Positions 6,579 through 12,742 of a stretch of DNA of 12,742 nucleotides are shown one piece after another (position 1 is the stretch's first letter; every line of letters starts with the position of its first letter). Source of the DNA: an uncultured Bacteroidales bacterium (GTDB taxonomy: Bacteria; Bacteroidota; Bacteroidia; Bacteroidales; P3); assembly GCA_937915785.1 (NCBI GenBank), contig CALGGY010000104.1, positions 1-12,742 on the forward strand, read 5' to 3'. A program made the position numbers and the translations under genes. The notes below the pieces were generated by a model. That model was not told the origin of the DNA. It made no database searches and worked only from the letters and a program-made list of their open reading frames with translations.

Positions 6579-8651
6579 TTACTTCTCGATTCTGATACGG
6601 GCGTCCACGGCGGTTACATAGCGCGGATTGCCCAGCAGTGGGTTGAGGTCCATCTCCACAATTTCGGGTGCTGCCTGCACCAGTGCGCTCACGCGTGCTA
6701 TCTGGTCGGCGTAGAGGTCGATGTTCACGGCTTCCTGTCCGCGCACGCCTTGCAGTATCTTGTATCCGCGCAGCTTGGTGAGCATCACCTTGGCCTCGTC
6801 GGCTGTGATGGGTGCCAGTGCCGACTGCACGTCTTTAAGCACTTCGATGAAAATTCCGCCAAGGCCGAAGAAAATCTGGTGTCCGAATTTCTCGTCCTTG
6901 ATGGCGCCGATATACACGTCGGTTCCGTCGAGCATGGGGTACATCTCCACGGCGTAGGTGTCCTTGATGGCCATCAGCCGGTCGAACTCGCGGCCCACGG
7001 TGTCCAAGTCTTTCACGCCGAGGGTTACGCCACCCACGTCGCTTTTGTGCAGGGGGCCAACCACTTTCATCACCAGTGGGGTGTCCTTGCCGCAGCCCAC
7101 CTCTTTGGCGAAAGCTAGGGCGTCGTCTTTTTTGTCCACCTCAACGGATTTTTTGCGCGAAATGCCGGCGGCGTCCAAAAGCTCGTTGTAGTCGGCAATT
7201 TCGAGGTATCCGCTCTGGCAGCGGTCTATGGTGCGGCGTATGCGGGCCACGTCGACGGCGGGCAGCTCCACATGCTCGGGCTGGGGCTTGGAGCTGTTGT
7301 ACACCTTGCACAGGGCGTTGCCGAAAACGCACTCTTCGGGGAAGTTGATGCGGTTTTTGTTTTTGATGAAATCGTCCAGCTCCTCACGTACGTTGATGAT
7401 GGAGGGTATGATGGGGAAGATTGGCTTTTTGCAGGTCTTCATCTTTTCGTCGAGGAGTTTGTACACCTCCCAGTTCTGGAACAGTCCCGGGCTGCCGAAA
7501 ATTACGCACATGCAGTCGATGTTGTCGAAATCGTTCTCGCAGGCGTCGATGATGTAGCCGAGTTGTTCGGCGGTGCCTGTGGCGAGGAAATCGATGGGGT
7601 TGCCTACCGATGAGCCGGGGAATAGTTTTTTCAGCAGCTCGTCGGCTTTGGGTCCTTCGATATGGGGCACGTCCATGCCGTTGTTCGAGAGAACGTCGGT
7701 GAGCATCACTGCGGGGCCGCCAGCGTGGGTGATAACGGCCATGTTTTTGCCTTTCACCTCTGGGTGCATGAAAATGGCGCAGACTGTTGTCAGTTCCTCA
7801 CGGTTCTGGCAACGCACTATGCCTGCTTTCTGGAAGAGTGCGTCCACAGCGGCGTCGTTGGTGGCCAAAGCCCCTGTGTGCGAGCTGGCGGCGCGGCTGC
7901 CGGCGGCGCTACCGCCCGATTTGATGGCGGCAATGCGGCAACCCTTGTTGATAAGTGAACGCGAGTGTTTGAGGAGTTTTTGCGGGTTGGAGATTTTCTC
8001 CATATAAAGCATTATAACGCGAGAGCTCTTTTCGGGGTCGAAGGTGGTGTCGAGGTGCTCAAGCACATCTTCGATGCCAGTCTGCGCACAGTTGCCCACG
8101 GCCCATACGCTGTTGAATTTCAGGCCGTTGGTGATGCCGTATTCTTTGATGAACACTGCCGTGGCGCCTGAACCGGTTATGAAATCCACACCGTGGGGGT
8201 CCAGCGGGGGGATGGGTGCGTCGAAAGCGCCGCAGTAGTTGGTGTTCAGGAATCCCGTGCAGTTGGGACCTATCAGGCTGCCGCCGACGCTGTTGATGGT
8301 GTCGGCGATGTGGCGCTCAAAGGCGGCGCCTTCGGCGTTTTCTTCGGCAAAGCCGGCCGAGAGTATGATGAAACCTTTGCAGCCTTTTTCTTTGGCAAGC
8401 ACATCAACGGTGGCGGGACAGTATTTGGCGGCGATGGCCAGTATGGCACAGTCCACCTGCGGCAGGTCTTCCACTTTGTGGGTGCATTTTATGCCCTGCA
8501 CTTCGTTCTCTTTGGGGTTTACTGCATATATGGCGCCTTTGAAATTGCTGTTTTTGAGGTTCAAAAGCACGTGGCCGCCAGGTTTGTGTATGTCGGCGGA
8601 AGCTCCAACGACAGCTATGCTGCGCGGATTGAGTAATTCTTTGGCTATCAT
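6579..8651 (-). CDS. Acetate--CoA ligase (ADP-forming), fused alpha-beta subunits
   Basis: The 690-residue product matches the fused NDP-forming acyl-CoA synthetase family, which converts acyl-CoA, ADP and phosphate to acid, CoA and ATP. In fermenting Bacteroidales this would make acetate or related acids in the cytoplasm with energy gain. An N-terminal CoA-binding domain (PRSIAVVGASAD, residues 9-20) is followed by succinyl-CoA-synthetase-like domains with the phosphohistidine motif SSHTGAL (His258) and NPIDFLA. The C-terminal ATP-grasp part (about 475-690) has HKSDVGGV at 535-542, GVRGQEAV near 635 and EMDLNPLLG at 666-674. All key blocks are present and the length is normal. I chose the ATG at 8651, not the upstream ATG at 8717, because the longer form would begin inside the promoter and would add 22 residues before the conserved start. 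The gene is monocistronic, with its own promoter and terminator. The exact acyl substrate cannot be read from sequence. Confidence 0.93.
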   Translation of the reverse strand: MIAKELLNPRSIAVVGASADIHKPGGHVLLNLKNSNFKGAIYAVNPKENEVQGIKCTHKVEDLPQVDCAILAIAAKYCPATVDVLAKEKGCKGFIILSAGFAEENAEGAAFERHIADTINSVGGSLIGPNCTGFLNTNYCGAFDAPIPPLDPHGVDFITGSGATAVFIKEYGITNGLKFNSVWAVGNCAQTGIEDVLEHLDTTFDPEKSSRVIMLYMEKISNPQKLLKHSRSLINKGCRIAAIKSGGSAAGSRAASSHTGALATNDAAVDALFQKAGIVRCQNREELTTVCAIFMHPEVKGKNMAVITHAGGPAVMLTDVLSNNGMDVPHIEGPKADELLKKLFPGSSVGNPIDFLATGTAEQLGYIIDACENDFDNIDCMCVIFGSPGLFQNWEVYKLLDEKMKTCKKPIFPIIPSIINVREELDDFIKNKNRINFPEECVFGNALCKVYNSSKPQPEHVELPAVDVARIRRTIDRCQSGYLEIADYNELLDAAGISRKKSVEVDKKDDALAFAKEVGCGKDTPLVMKVVGPLHKSDVGGVTLGVKDLDTVGREFDRLMAIKDTYAVEMYPMLDGTDVYIGAIKDEKFGHQIFFGLGGIFIEVLKDVQSALAPITADEAKVMLTKLRGYKILQGVRGQEAVNIDLYADQIARVSALVQAAPEIVEMDLNPLLGNPRYVTAVDARIRIEK

Positions 8652-8686
8652 ATCAATATATTTTGTTTGTTTACAATTGGTTTTTG

Positions 8687-8718
8687 CAAAGGTACGAAAT
8701 ATTTGCGTATTATGCAAA
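8687..8718 (-). promoter_or_regulatory. Bacteroidota-type promoter of the acetyl-CoA synthetase gene
   Basis: On the minus strand a -33 box TTTG (8715-8718) is followed after 20 bases by a -7 box TACCTTTG (8687-8694), matching the TTTG / TAnnTTTG pattern of Bacteroides-type vegetative promoters. The start of transcription should be near 8680, giving a leader of about 30 bases. The leader is A-rich and lacks a Shine-Dalgarno sequence, as is usual for the phylum. Confidence 0.75.
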
Positions 8719-8813
8719 TGATTTGCTGTTTTTTAAGAGTTGCGGAGAATTGCGGGACATTGTCTTTCGGCGTGGTTTAAGAATTGGCAAGGGTGGGTGA
8801 GGGGAGCAACAAC

Positions 8814-8854
8814 AAAAAAGCGGGCCGCTATTGTGGTTGCGGTCCGCTTTTTTT
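8814..8854 (-). terminator. Rho-independent terminator after the TPR/protease gene
   Basis: A 15-bp stem (arms at 8814-8828 and 8839-8853, one G-U type mismatch) has a 10-base loop and A6/T7 tracts on either side. It lies 13 bases after the stop of the TPR gene and separates it from the acetyl-CoA synthetase gene. Because both ends are A/T-tracted it could act in both directions. Confidence 0.9.
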
Positions 8855-8866
8855 GAGATTTTGTTT

Positions 8867-10903
8867 TTATTCTTGATGTGTTATTTTCAGCACGTTGCGG
8901 GTGTTGTCTATCTCAATTTTTCCCAGTCGGCTGAGCACTGTCTGTCCGAGGAGCAGCGGCGCGCTCTGGCCTTTGGTAACGCTGGCGCGGACGTTGGTGA
9001 GGGTCAGTCCGCCGAAGTTTATCTCGCGCAGAGTTATCACGGTGCCTTCCACCACGTCGCCGCTGGCGGTTAGGTAGTTGCGACGGCCCACCACGTCTTT
9101 GGCGGAGAGGTATCCGTTTTTGAACATAAAGGCGGCTTCCACCGAGGAGAGCGACACGTCGGCGGCGCCTGTGTCGAATATGAAATGCAGCGGCAGTCCG
9201 TTGATGGTGCATTTTACGCTGGTAACGCCTCCGGTGCGTTCGAAAGGCACTTCCACAATGCGCTGGTTGCCTGTGGATGTGGCGTCGGCGGGTGTTTCCA
9301 AGCTGGCGCGCCATTGGCGTTCGTAGCTGGCCACCAAGTCTTTGAATTCCTGTTCATTGCGGATGTTGTCGAGGTCGGAGTCGCGGCGTATGTGGTTGAA
9401 CTGGTATTCGCCTTGTTCGAAATCCTTACGCAGGTAGCTGATGGCTTGTGCGGTGTTGCCCATAAGCGACTGTATGCAGGCGGCGTCGTAAAGGGTTATG
9501 GCGTCGGCGTTCATCAGGCTGTCGAATATCTTTTGAGCCATGGCGCGGTTGCCGAGGTGGTAGTATGCGTACATCGAGGTGGTGGAGGGCCGATCGCCTC
9601 CGGCGGTGTCGAGTTGGATGCTTTTTTGCAGGTCGCGGCGGGCGGATGCGTTCTGACCTTGTGCGCGCTGTATGCGTCCGCGGTGCAGGTATGTGTCGGC
9701 GTTCTCGTTGAGCACTATAGATGAGGTGTAGTCCTCGGCGGCGCCGTCGAGGTCGCCGTAAAGGGCTTTGTACCAGCCGCGGTGGTTGTAGCCGTAATAG
9801 TAGTTGGGGTATTGCGATATGCTGAAGTCGAGGTCGTTGAAAAGTTCTGTTTTGTTGTCGAGGTTGTAGTTGGTTGTTATGCGCGTGTTGCGGTACGAGG
9901 CTTCGGCGGTGTCTTCGGCAATGGCTTTGTTGACGTAGTGCAGGGCGAGGTGGTATTGTCCCAATTCGTTGTAGGTGTTTGCCACATAGCTGGCCGTGTA
10001 TGCCTGAGGGTCGGTTTGGTAGGCTTTCTGGTAGTATTCGAGGGCTTTGGTATATTGTTTGGTGCTTGCCGAGATGTGTCCGAGATAGTTGGTCCAGATG
10101 GTTGTGTTGGGGTATTTGTTCATCTGTATGCGCAGGCGGGCGGCCATGTCGTGGTACGACGAGTCGGCAATCTGGTACATCAGGTAGTAGGCTTTGCGGT
10201 CGTAGTCCACCGAGAGCGCCGAAACCACGTCGTCGGCGGCAAGGTTGAAGGCGCCCATTTTAAGGTAGCATTCGGCGCGGAACGAGTAGCCCGACGAGTA
10301 GTCCTTGCCGTACAGCAGTATCACCTTGTTGAAATATTCCATGGCTTTTTCGCAGTTTCCGCGTTCTTTTTCGTTGCGGCCCAGACCCATAAGAGCCATG
10401 TAGTTGTTATCGTCGATTTTCAGCATCTGGCGGTAGTCCTTGTCGGCAAGGTCGTACTGGTTGTTGTCGAAATATATCTCGGCGCGTTGCTGGTAGAGTC
10501 TTGTCTGGTCGTTTTTTATTTTAATGGCTTGTGTTATAGCTTTCAAGGCGTTGTCGGTTTCGCCCATAGCCACGTATATGTCGGAGCGTGTGGAGTAGGT
10601 AAACGAAATGTATTCCTTGTCTTTATTTGGTAGATATTTTAGAGCCATGTCGCTGCTTTTCAGGGCGTTGCCGTATTCGCCGTTGGAGTAGTACACCAGT
10701 GCGTGCCAGCTGTAGGCGTAGCCGTTTCGGGGGTCGTTCTGCTCCTCGTAGCTCAGATATTTGTGCATTTCTTCGATGTCGCTGTTTTCGTACGCCTCCA
10801 TGGCGCGAGACATGTTGGCGGTTTGCATCTGCTTGCGGTCCTGAGCCGACACCATGGCCGCAGCCACTAAAAATGTCAGTAGGGCTAAAATTCTGAATTT
10901 CAT
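8867..10903 (-). CDS. Secreted TPR-repeat protein with C-terminal retropepsin-like aspartyl protease domain
   Basis: This is a 678-residue protein with a clear signal peptide (MKFRILALLTFLVAAAMVSA, cleavage likely before Q21). Residues about 40-500 are tandem TPR helices (for example YAYSWHALVYYSNGEYGNALKSSDMAL, TALEYY-like units and YGYNHRGWYKALYGDLDGAAEDYTSSI), a protein-binding scaffold. Residues about 545-678 form a retropepsin-like domain: FIFDTGAADVSLS with the catalytic-type D577-T-G, and LLLGQTVLSRLGKIEIDN near the end, the usual flap-to-C-terminal pattern of clan AA. Only one DTG is present, so activity would need dimerisation as in retroviral proteases. The protein should be periplasmic or membrane-associated; substrate and partner are unknown. 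It has its own promoter -7 box and terminator. The C-terminal tail of a second, destroyed copy lies just upstream (10991-11092). The start at 10903 is supported by the signal peptide immediately after it. Confidence 0.9.
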   Translation of the reverse strand: MKFRILALLTFLVAAAMVSAQDRKQMQTANMSRAMEAYENSDIEEMHKYLSYEEQNDPRNGYAYSWHALVYYSNGEYGNALKSSDMALKYLPNKDKEYISFTYSTRSDIYVAMGETDNALKAITQAIKIKNDQTRLYQQRAEIYFDNNQYDLADKDYRQMLKIDDNNYMALMGLGRNEKERGNCEKAMEYFNKVILLYGKDYSSGYSFRAECYLKMGAFNLAADDVVSALSVDYDRKAYYLMYQIADSSYHDMAARLRIQMNKYPNTTIWTNYLGHISASTKQYTKALEYYQKAYQTDPQAYTASYVANTYNELGQYHLALHYVNKAIAEDTAEASYRNTRITTNYNLDNKTELFNDLDFSISQYPNYYYGYNHRGWYKALYGDLDGAAEDYTSSIVLNENADTYLHRGRIQRAQGQNASARRDLQKSIQLDTAGGDRPSTTSMYAYYHLGNRAMAQKIFDSLMNADAITLYDAACIQSLMGNTAQAISYLRKDFEQGEYQFNHIRRDSDLDNIRNEQEFKDLVASYERQWRASLETPADATSTGNQRIVEVPFERTGGVTSVKCTINGLPLHFIFDTGAADVSLSSVEAAFMFKNGYLSAKDVVGRRNYLTASGDVVEGTVITLREINFGGLTLTNVRASVTKGQSAPLLLGQTVLSRLGKIEIDNTRNVLKITHQE

Positions 10904-10940
10904 AGGGTTGTTTTTATTTGTGTGTGTTGTGTGAATTGTG

Positions 10941-10948
10941 CAAATATA
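10941..10948 (-). promoter_or_regulatory. -7 box of the TPR/protease gene promoter
   Basis: TATATTTG on the minus strand fits the Bacteroidota -7 consensus TAnnTTTG and lies 37 bases before the ATG. No good TTTG -33 box is visible at the expected distance, so the promoter may be weak or helped by an activator. Confidence 0.6.
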
Positions 10949-10990
10949 CGATTTTTTTTTGAATGATTGAATAGTATTTGAACAAAGACA

Positions 10991-11476
10991 TCATTCATCT
11001 TTTAACAACTCCTGTTCCCATATTTTTTTGTATTTGGCTATCAGCTGTTTGTGTTCCATTTCGTTGCGTATGTTGTCCATGCCGTCGTCCATGTTGTTGG
11101 TTATATGCACGTATTCAGGAAGGAATGTCGTGAAATCAAGCAGCGTGTGCAGTTTCACAGTCCCTTTGGTGCGGGTGTGCAAAGCCCAGTCATATAGTTC
11201 CATGCATAGCGAGATGAGTGTTGAGTCGAGGAGCTTGACGGGCCTCTTCAGCCCGTGGATGGCCTTGCCGCCCACGATCTGCTGTCCCAGATGATCCGGC
11301 ACCTTGTAATAGATGTCCCGGAGCACCTCGCTGCTGAGGTTCTCGTCCCGGTACCCCAGTGTCGATTTCGACGGTGGCTTGTCCACGCCAAGGTGCTTCA
11401 GGTTGCCCATCGCGGACTGCATGCTGTTGGCGGTGTCCCGCAGCGACACGCAGTCGGCAAACTGGCAGAATATCAT
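10991..11476 (-). CDS. Chimeric ORF: IS4-type transposase fragment fused to the tail of a TPR-protein paralogue
   Basis: This is the readable part of a broken gene. Residues 1-126 are an internal piece of an IS4-family transposase (DUF4372-type N-terminus followed by the first catalytic block, KLLDSTLISL with D84, then TKGTVKLHTLLDFTTFLPEYVHIT). From about residue 129 the sequence changes to MDDGMDNIRNEMEHKQLIAKYKKIWEQEL. This resembles SDLDNIRNEQEFKDLVASYERQWRASL, which ends the TPR region of the neighbouring intact gene. The junction therefore lies near 11090-11098. The second and third catalytic residues of the transposase are missing, so it cannot transpose. The ATG at 11476 is internal to the original transposase gene, and translation from it is doubtful. 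Confidence 0.75.
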   Translation of the reverse strand: MIFCQFADCVSLRDTANSMQSAMGNLKHLGVDKPPSKSTLGYRDENLSSEVLRDIYYKVPDHLGQQIVGGKAIHGLKRPVKLLDSTLISLCMELYDWALHTRTKGTVKLHTLLDFTTFLPEYVHITNNMDDGMDNIRNEMEHKQLIAKYKKIWEQELLKDE

Positions 11477-11605
11477 GCTTACCAGTTGAGTCCATGTGTC
11501 GCAATCCTTGGAGTGCTTGCCGGTATCATGCTCGCGGATGATTTTTCTTATCTATTCTTTCGGAATATATTGCAATATTTGCGCAAAAAGTGTTATCTTT
11601 GCCAT
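11099..11605 (-). pseudogene. IS4-family transposase, 5' part, with nonsense codon
   Basis: The original start appears to be the ATG at 11605 (MAKITLFAQILQYIPKE). Codon 18 is TAG (11552-11554), and the same frame then continues with IRKIIREHDTGKHSKDCDTWTQLVSMIFCQFADCVSLRD into the ORF that begins at 11476. Only the N-terminal domain and the first Asp of the DDE triad remain (D127 in full numbering); everything after VHIT is lost. The element is thus inactivated twice. The neighbour on the 3' side is the tail of a TPR gene on the same strand, so the insertion sequence probably landed in that gene and an adjacent deletion followed. Confidence 0.8.
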
Positions 11606-11650
11606 GTGAGTTTGTGTTTTGTGCATTTACTAAACGAATATCTTTCTTTT

Positions 11651-11664
11651 AGTTGTACACAACT
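11651..11664. repeat. Palindrome agttgtacacaact upstream of the transposase start
   Basis: The 6-base arms agttgt and acaact flank a 2-base centre, 46 bases upstream of the transposase ATG. The symmetry is that of an operator or an element-end site; no protein is known from the sequence. Confidence 0.5.
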
Positions 11665-11694
11665 CCCTTTTTTATTTTCGTGCCCTATTTTTTG

Positions 11695-11706
11695 CAAAAC
11701 GTTTTG
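11695..11706. repeat. 12-base perfect palindrome caaaacgttttg
   Basis: This is perfectly self-complementary and lies between the other two palindromes upstream of the transposase. It may belong to the end of the insertion sequence. Confidence 0.5.
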
Positions 11707-11729
11707 GACACTATTGATTTTTACCCTAC

Positions 11730-11753
11730 CAACTCCTGCCATGGCAGGAGTTG
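11730..11753. repeat. 24-base perfect palindrome
   Basis: The half site caactcctgcca is followed directly by its reverse complement. Symmetry continues with interruptions out to about 11724-11759, and ggtag just beyond it on the minus strand can pair with ctacc further upstream. It has no following T-run on either strand, so it is not a simple terminator. It may be an insertion-sequence end, an insertion target, or a small dispersed palindromic element. Confidence 0.75.
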
Positions 11754-11804
11754 ATAAGGCGTTAGCAGGTAGTTTATCGCTATGGGACACTTAATGTTAT
11801 GCAT

Positions 11805-11835
11805 AAAAACGGCTCCAGTCGAGAGACAGGAGCCG
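11805..11835 (-). terminator. Rho-independent terminator of the lipoprotein gene
   Basis: On the minus strand a 7-bp GC-rich stem CGGCTCC / GGAGCCG (arms at 11829-11835 and 11810-11816) with a 12-base loop is followed by T5, 36 bases after the lipoprotein stop codon. Confidence 0.85.
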
Positions 11836-11871
11836 AATTGTACTGTTTTAACACTTTTTTGTCAAACGAAA

Positions 11872-12465
11872 TCAGTCGTCGTCGTCGCCTGCAGTCAAGG
11901 TGGCATTAGGGGCGGTGTAATAGGCACACTTGTCCCACTCCAGTTTGCCGTTTTTGTATTTCACCTTGGCCCAGCCATAATAAACCGAGTCGAACGTGAG
12001 GCGGAATGCCACGTAGAATTTCTCTGTCAGGGATTCGGTTGTGGGGAGGAGGGCTGGGGTAGCAGCGGCGTAGTCAAGAGAGGGCCCGATGGGGGCGTGT
12101 TTCTGCAACAGAGCGATTCTGCCGTCCCGCATGGCCGGTCCGCTACTGGCGTTGGCCGGCTCCCACTGGAGGGTTGTTCCATAGTTGACGATGCGGAATT
12201 CGAGGACACCATCCTTGTTGAAATCGAGGCCGTAGGCATCGGTAACGGTCTGCCCATCAATGGTGATGGTTCCCGTCCCAATGCGTCCTTTGACGATGGA
12301 GCCCGATGTTTGAGTGGCACCAGTGGTGGCGTCGGACGATGGCGGAGTGGCACCGCTGGTGGCGTCGGACCCATCGTCGGACATGTTCTTGGTGCACGAG
12401 ATTGCAAACATCAACAGTGCTGCAACAGCAACCAATTTCCCGATTAAGTAAGTTTTCTTTGTCAT
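11872..12465 (-). CDS. Small exported lipoprotein of unknown function
   Basis: This is a 197-residue protein with a lipoprotein signal (positive MTKKTYLIGK, hydrophobic core, lipobox FAISC with Cys24). The residues after the cysteine (TKNMSDDGSD) are acidic; in Bacteroidota, acidic residues next to the cysteine are linked to surface export, so a cell-surface location is plausible. Residues 33-54 hold two copies of an 11-residue Ser/Thr/Ala-rich unit and form a flexible linker. The folded part has DAYGLDFNKDGVLEFRI (80-92) and ends with KFYVAFRLTFDSVYYGWAKVKYKNGKLEWDKCAYYTAPNATLTAG, a pattern (YGWxxV ... AYxTxPxxxxxAG) seen at the end of various secreted beta-rich proteins. It then closes with a tail of four Asp. 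I do not recognise the function. The gene is monocistronic with a terminator behind it. The ATG at 12465 is fixed by the signal peptide. Confidence 0.85.
   Translation of the reverse strand: MTKKTYLIGKLVAVAALLMFAISCTKNMSDDGSDATSGATPPSSDATTGATQTSGSIVKGRIGTGTITIDGQTVTDAYGLDFNKDGVLEFRIVNYGTTLQWEPANASSGPAMRDGRIALLQKHAPIGPSLDYAAATPALLPTTESLTEKFYVAFRLTFDSVYYGWAKVKYKNGKLEWDKCAYYTAPNATLTAGDDDD
12304..12369 (-). repeat. Two tandem 33-base units in the lipoprotein linker
   Basis: The units at 12337-12369 and 12304-12336 match at 28 of 33 bases and encode SDATSGATPPS and SDATTGATQTS. They lie right after the lipidated N-terminus, so copy number would change linker length without changing frame. Confidence 0.85.
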
Positions 12466-12733
12466 CTTTTTTACTTGTTTTTGGCAGGCTCTGAAAATTG
12501 ATTATTTTTGTTTCCCGGCTGAGACGGAGAGCCTACTTTAGCCGCTTCGCCAGACTATTTCATTATTTGCAAAGTGTACAGAGGTGCAACTTTGTGCTGC
12601 GGGCCTCGTCTTTGGGTGTTATTTCGGTCAATTCTACAGGGGACTTCTAATTTTACATTATTTTTGAATAAGAAGCCATTTTGTCCGATTTTTTTGCGAA
12701 GCCCGTTGAACAAAAAACGACAAAACGACACTG

Positions 12734-12741
12734 CAAAGTTA
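12734..12741 (-). promoter_or_regulatory. -7 box, likely promoter of the lipoprotein gene
   Basis: TAACTTTG on the minus strand fits TAnnTTTG; any -33 box would lie beyond the window edge. The next gene in that direction is the lipoprotein, which would have a leader of about 260 bases. The stretch 12466-12733 has no gene that I can support. It holds an inverted repeat aggctct/agagcct (12486-12492, 12528-12534) that overlaps a second, cggct/agccg (12516-12520, 12540-12544). Confidence 0.45.
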
Positions 12742-12742
12742 C

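Noticed and set aside
8652..8717. Alternative start at 8717 adding 22 residues to the acetyl-CoA synthetase
   Set aside because: It would begin inside the -33/-7 promoter, and the conserved family start (IAKELLNPRSIAVVGASAD) begins at the ATG at 8651.
9782..10633. 283-codon open frame on the plus strand inside the TPR gene
   Set aside because: Val/Gly-rich mirror of the TPR coding sequence without any domain, start signal or promoter.
10961..10996. Inverted repeat gaatgat / atcattc after the chimeric ORF as a terminator
   Set aside because: It is only 7 bp and A/T-rich, and on the minus strand it is followed by A residues, not T.
12659..12666. TATTTTTG on the plus strand as a promoter -7 box
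   Set aside because: No TTTG -33 box at the right distance, no gene starts downstream within the window, and the region is A/T-rich so the match is expected by chance.

Overview
The window looks like a piece of a Bacteroidales (Bacteroidota) chromosome. The evidence is promoters of the Bacteroidota type (-7 box TAnnTTTG, one with a TTTG -33 box 20 bp upstream), genes without a Shine-Dalgarno sequence, a secreted TPR/aspartyl-protease protein and a short-spacer lipoprotein, and a degenerate IS4-type transposase like those common in this order. The genus cannot be fixed from the sequence.

Left half (1-6561, + strand): one giant modular gene of the 'large polyvalent protein' kind carried by phages and conjugative elements. 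It enters from the left edge already in frame. It is broken once by an extra A in an A-tract (4052-4058) and ends abruptly at about 6520, where it runs into the terminator of the convergent chromosomal gene. In order it encodes the tail of an ADP-ribosyltransferase (ART), a long phage polyvalent domain, a HExxH metallopeptidase, an R-S-E ART, a nuclease-like/LPD module, the frameshift, a second HExxxH metallopeptidase, a second nuclease-like/LPD module, and a complete second ART with the same tail as the first. It is most likely the remnant of a mobile element whose right part has been lost.

Middle (6522-10950, - strand): two ordinary chromosomal genes, each with its own promoter and terminator. 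One is a fused alpha-beta ADP-forming acetyl-CoA synthetase (acetate/acyl-CoA to ATP). Upstream of it is a secreted TPR protein with a C-terminal retropepsin-like domain.

Right part (10991-12742, - strand): a decayed IS4-family transposase. It has a nonsense codon at position 18, and its 3' part has been replaced by the C-terminal tail of a second TPR gene, a paralogue of the intact one next door. Upstream of it lies a cluster of three palindromes. After that come a terminator, a small lipoprotein with an 11-residue duplication, and a leader of about 270 bases with a promoter -7 box at the window edge. No tRNA, rRNA or CRISPR was seen.

The most interesting content is the multi-effector polyvalent gene and the signs of how it was assembled: duplicated ART tails, a 19-base exact repeat around one module, and patchy base composition. 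The second point of interest is the transposase-TPR chimera, which records deletion of a tandem paralogue.
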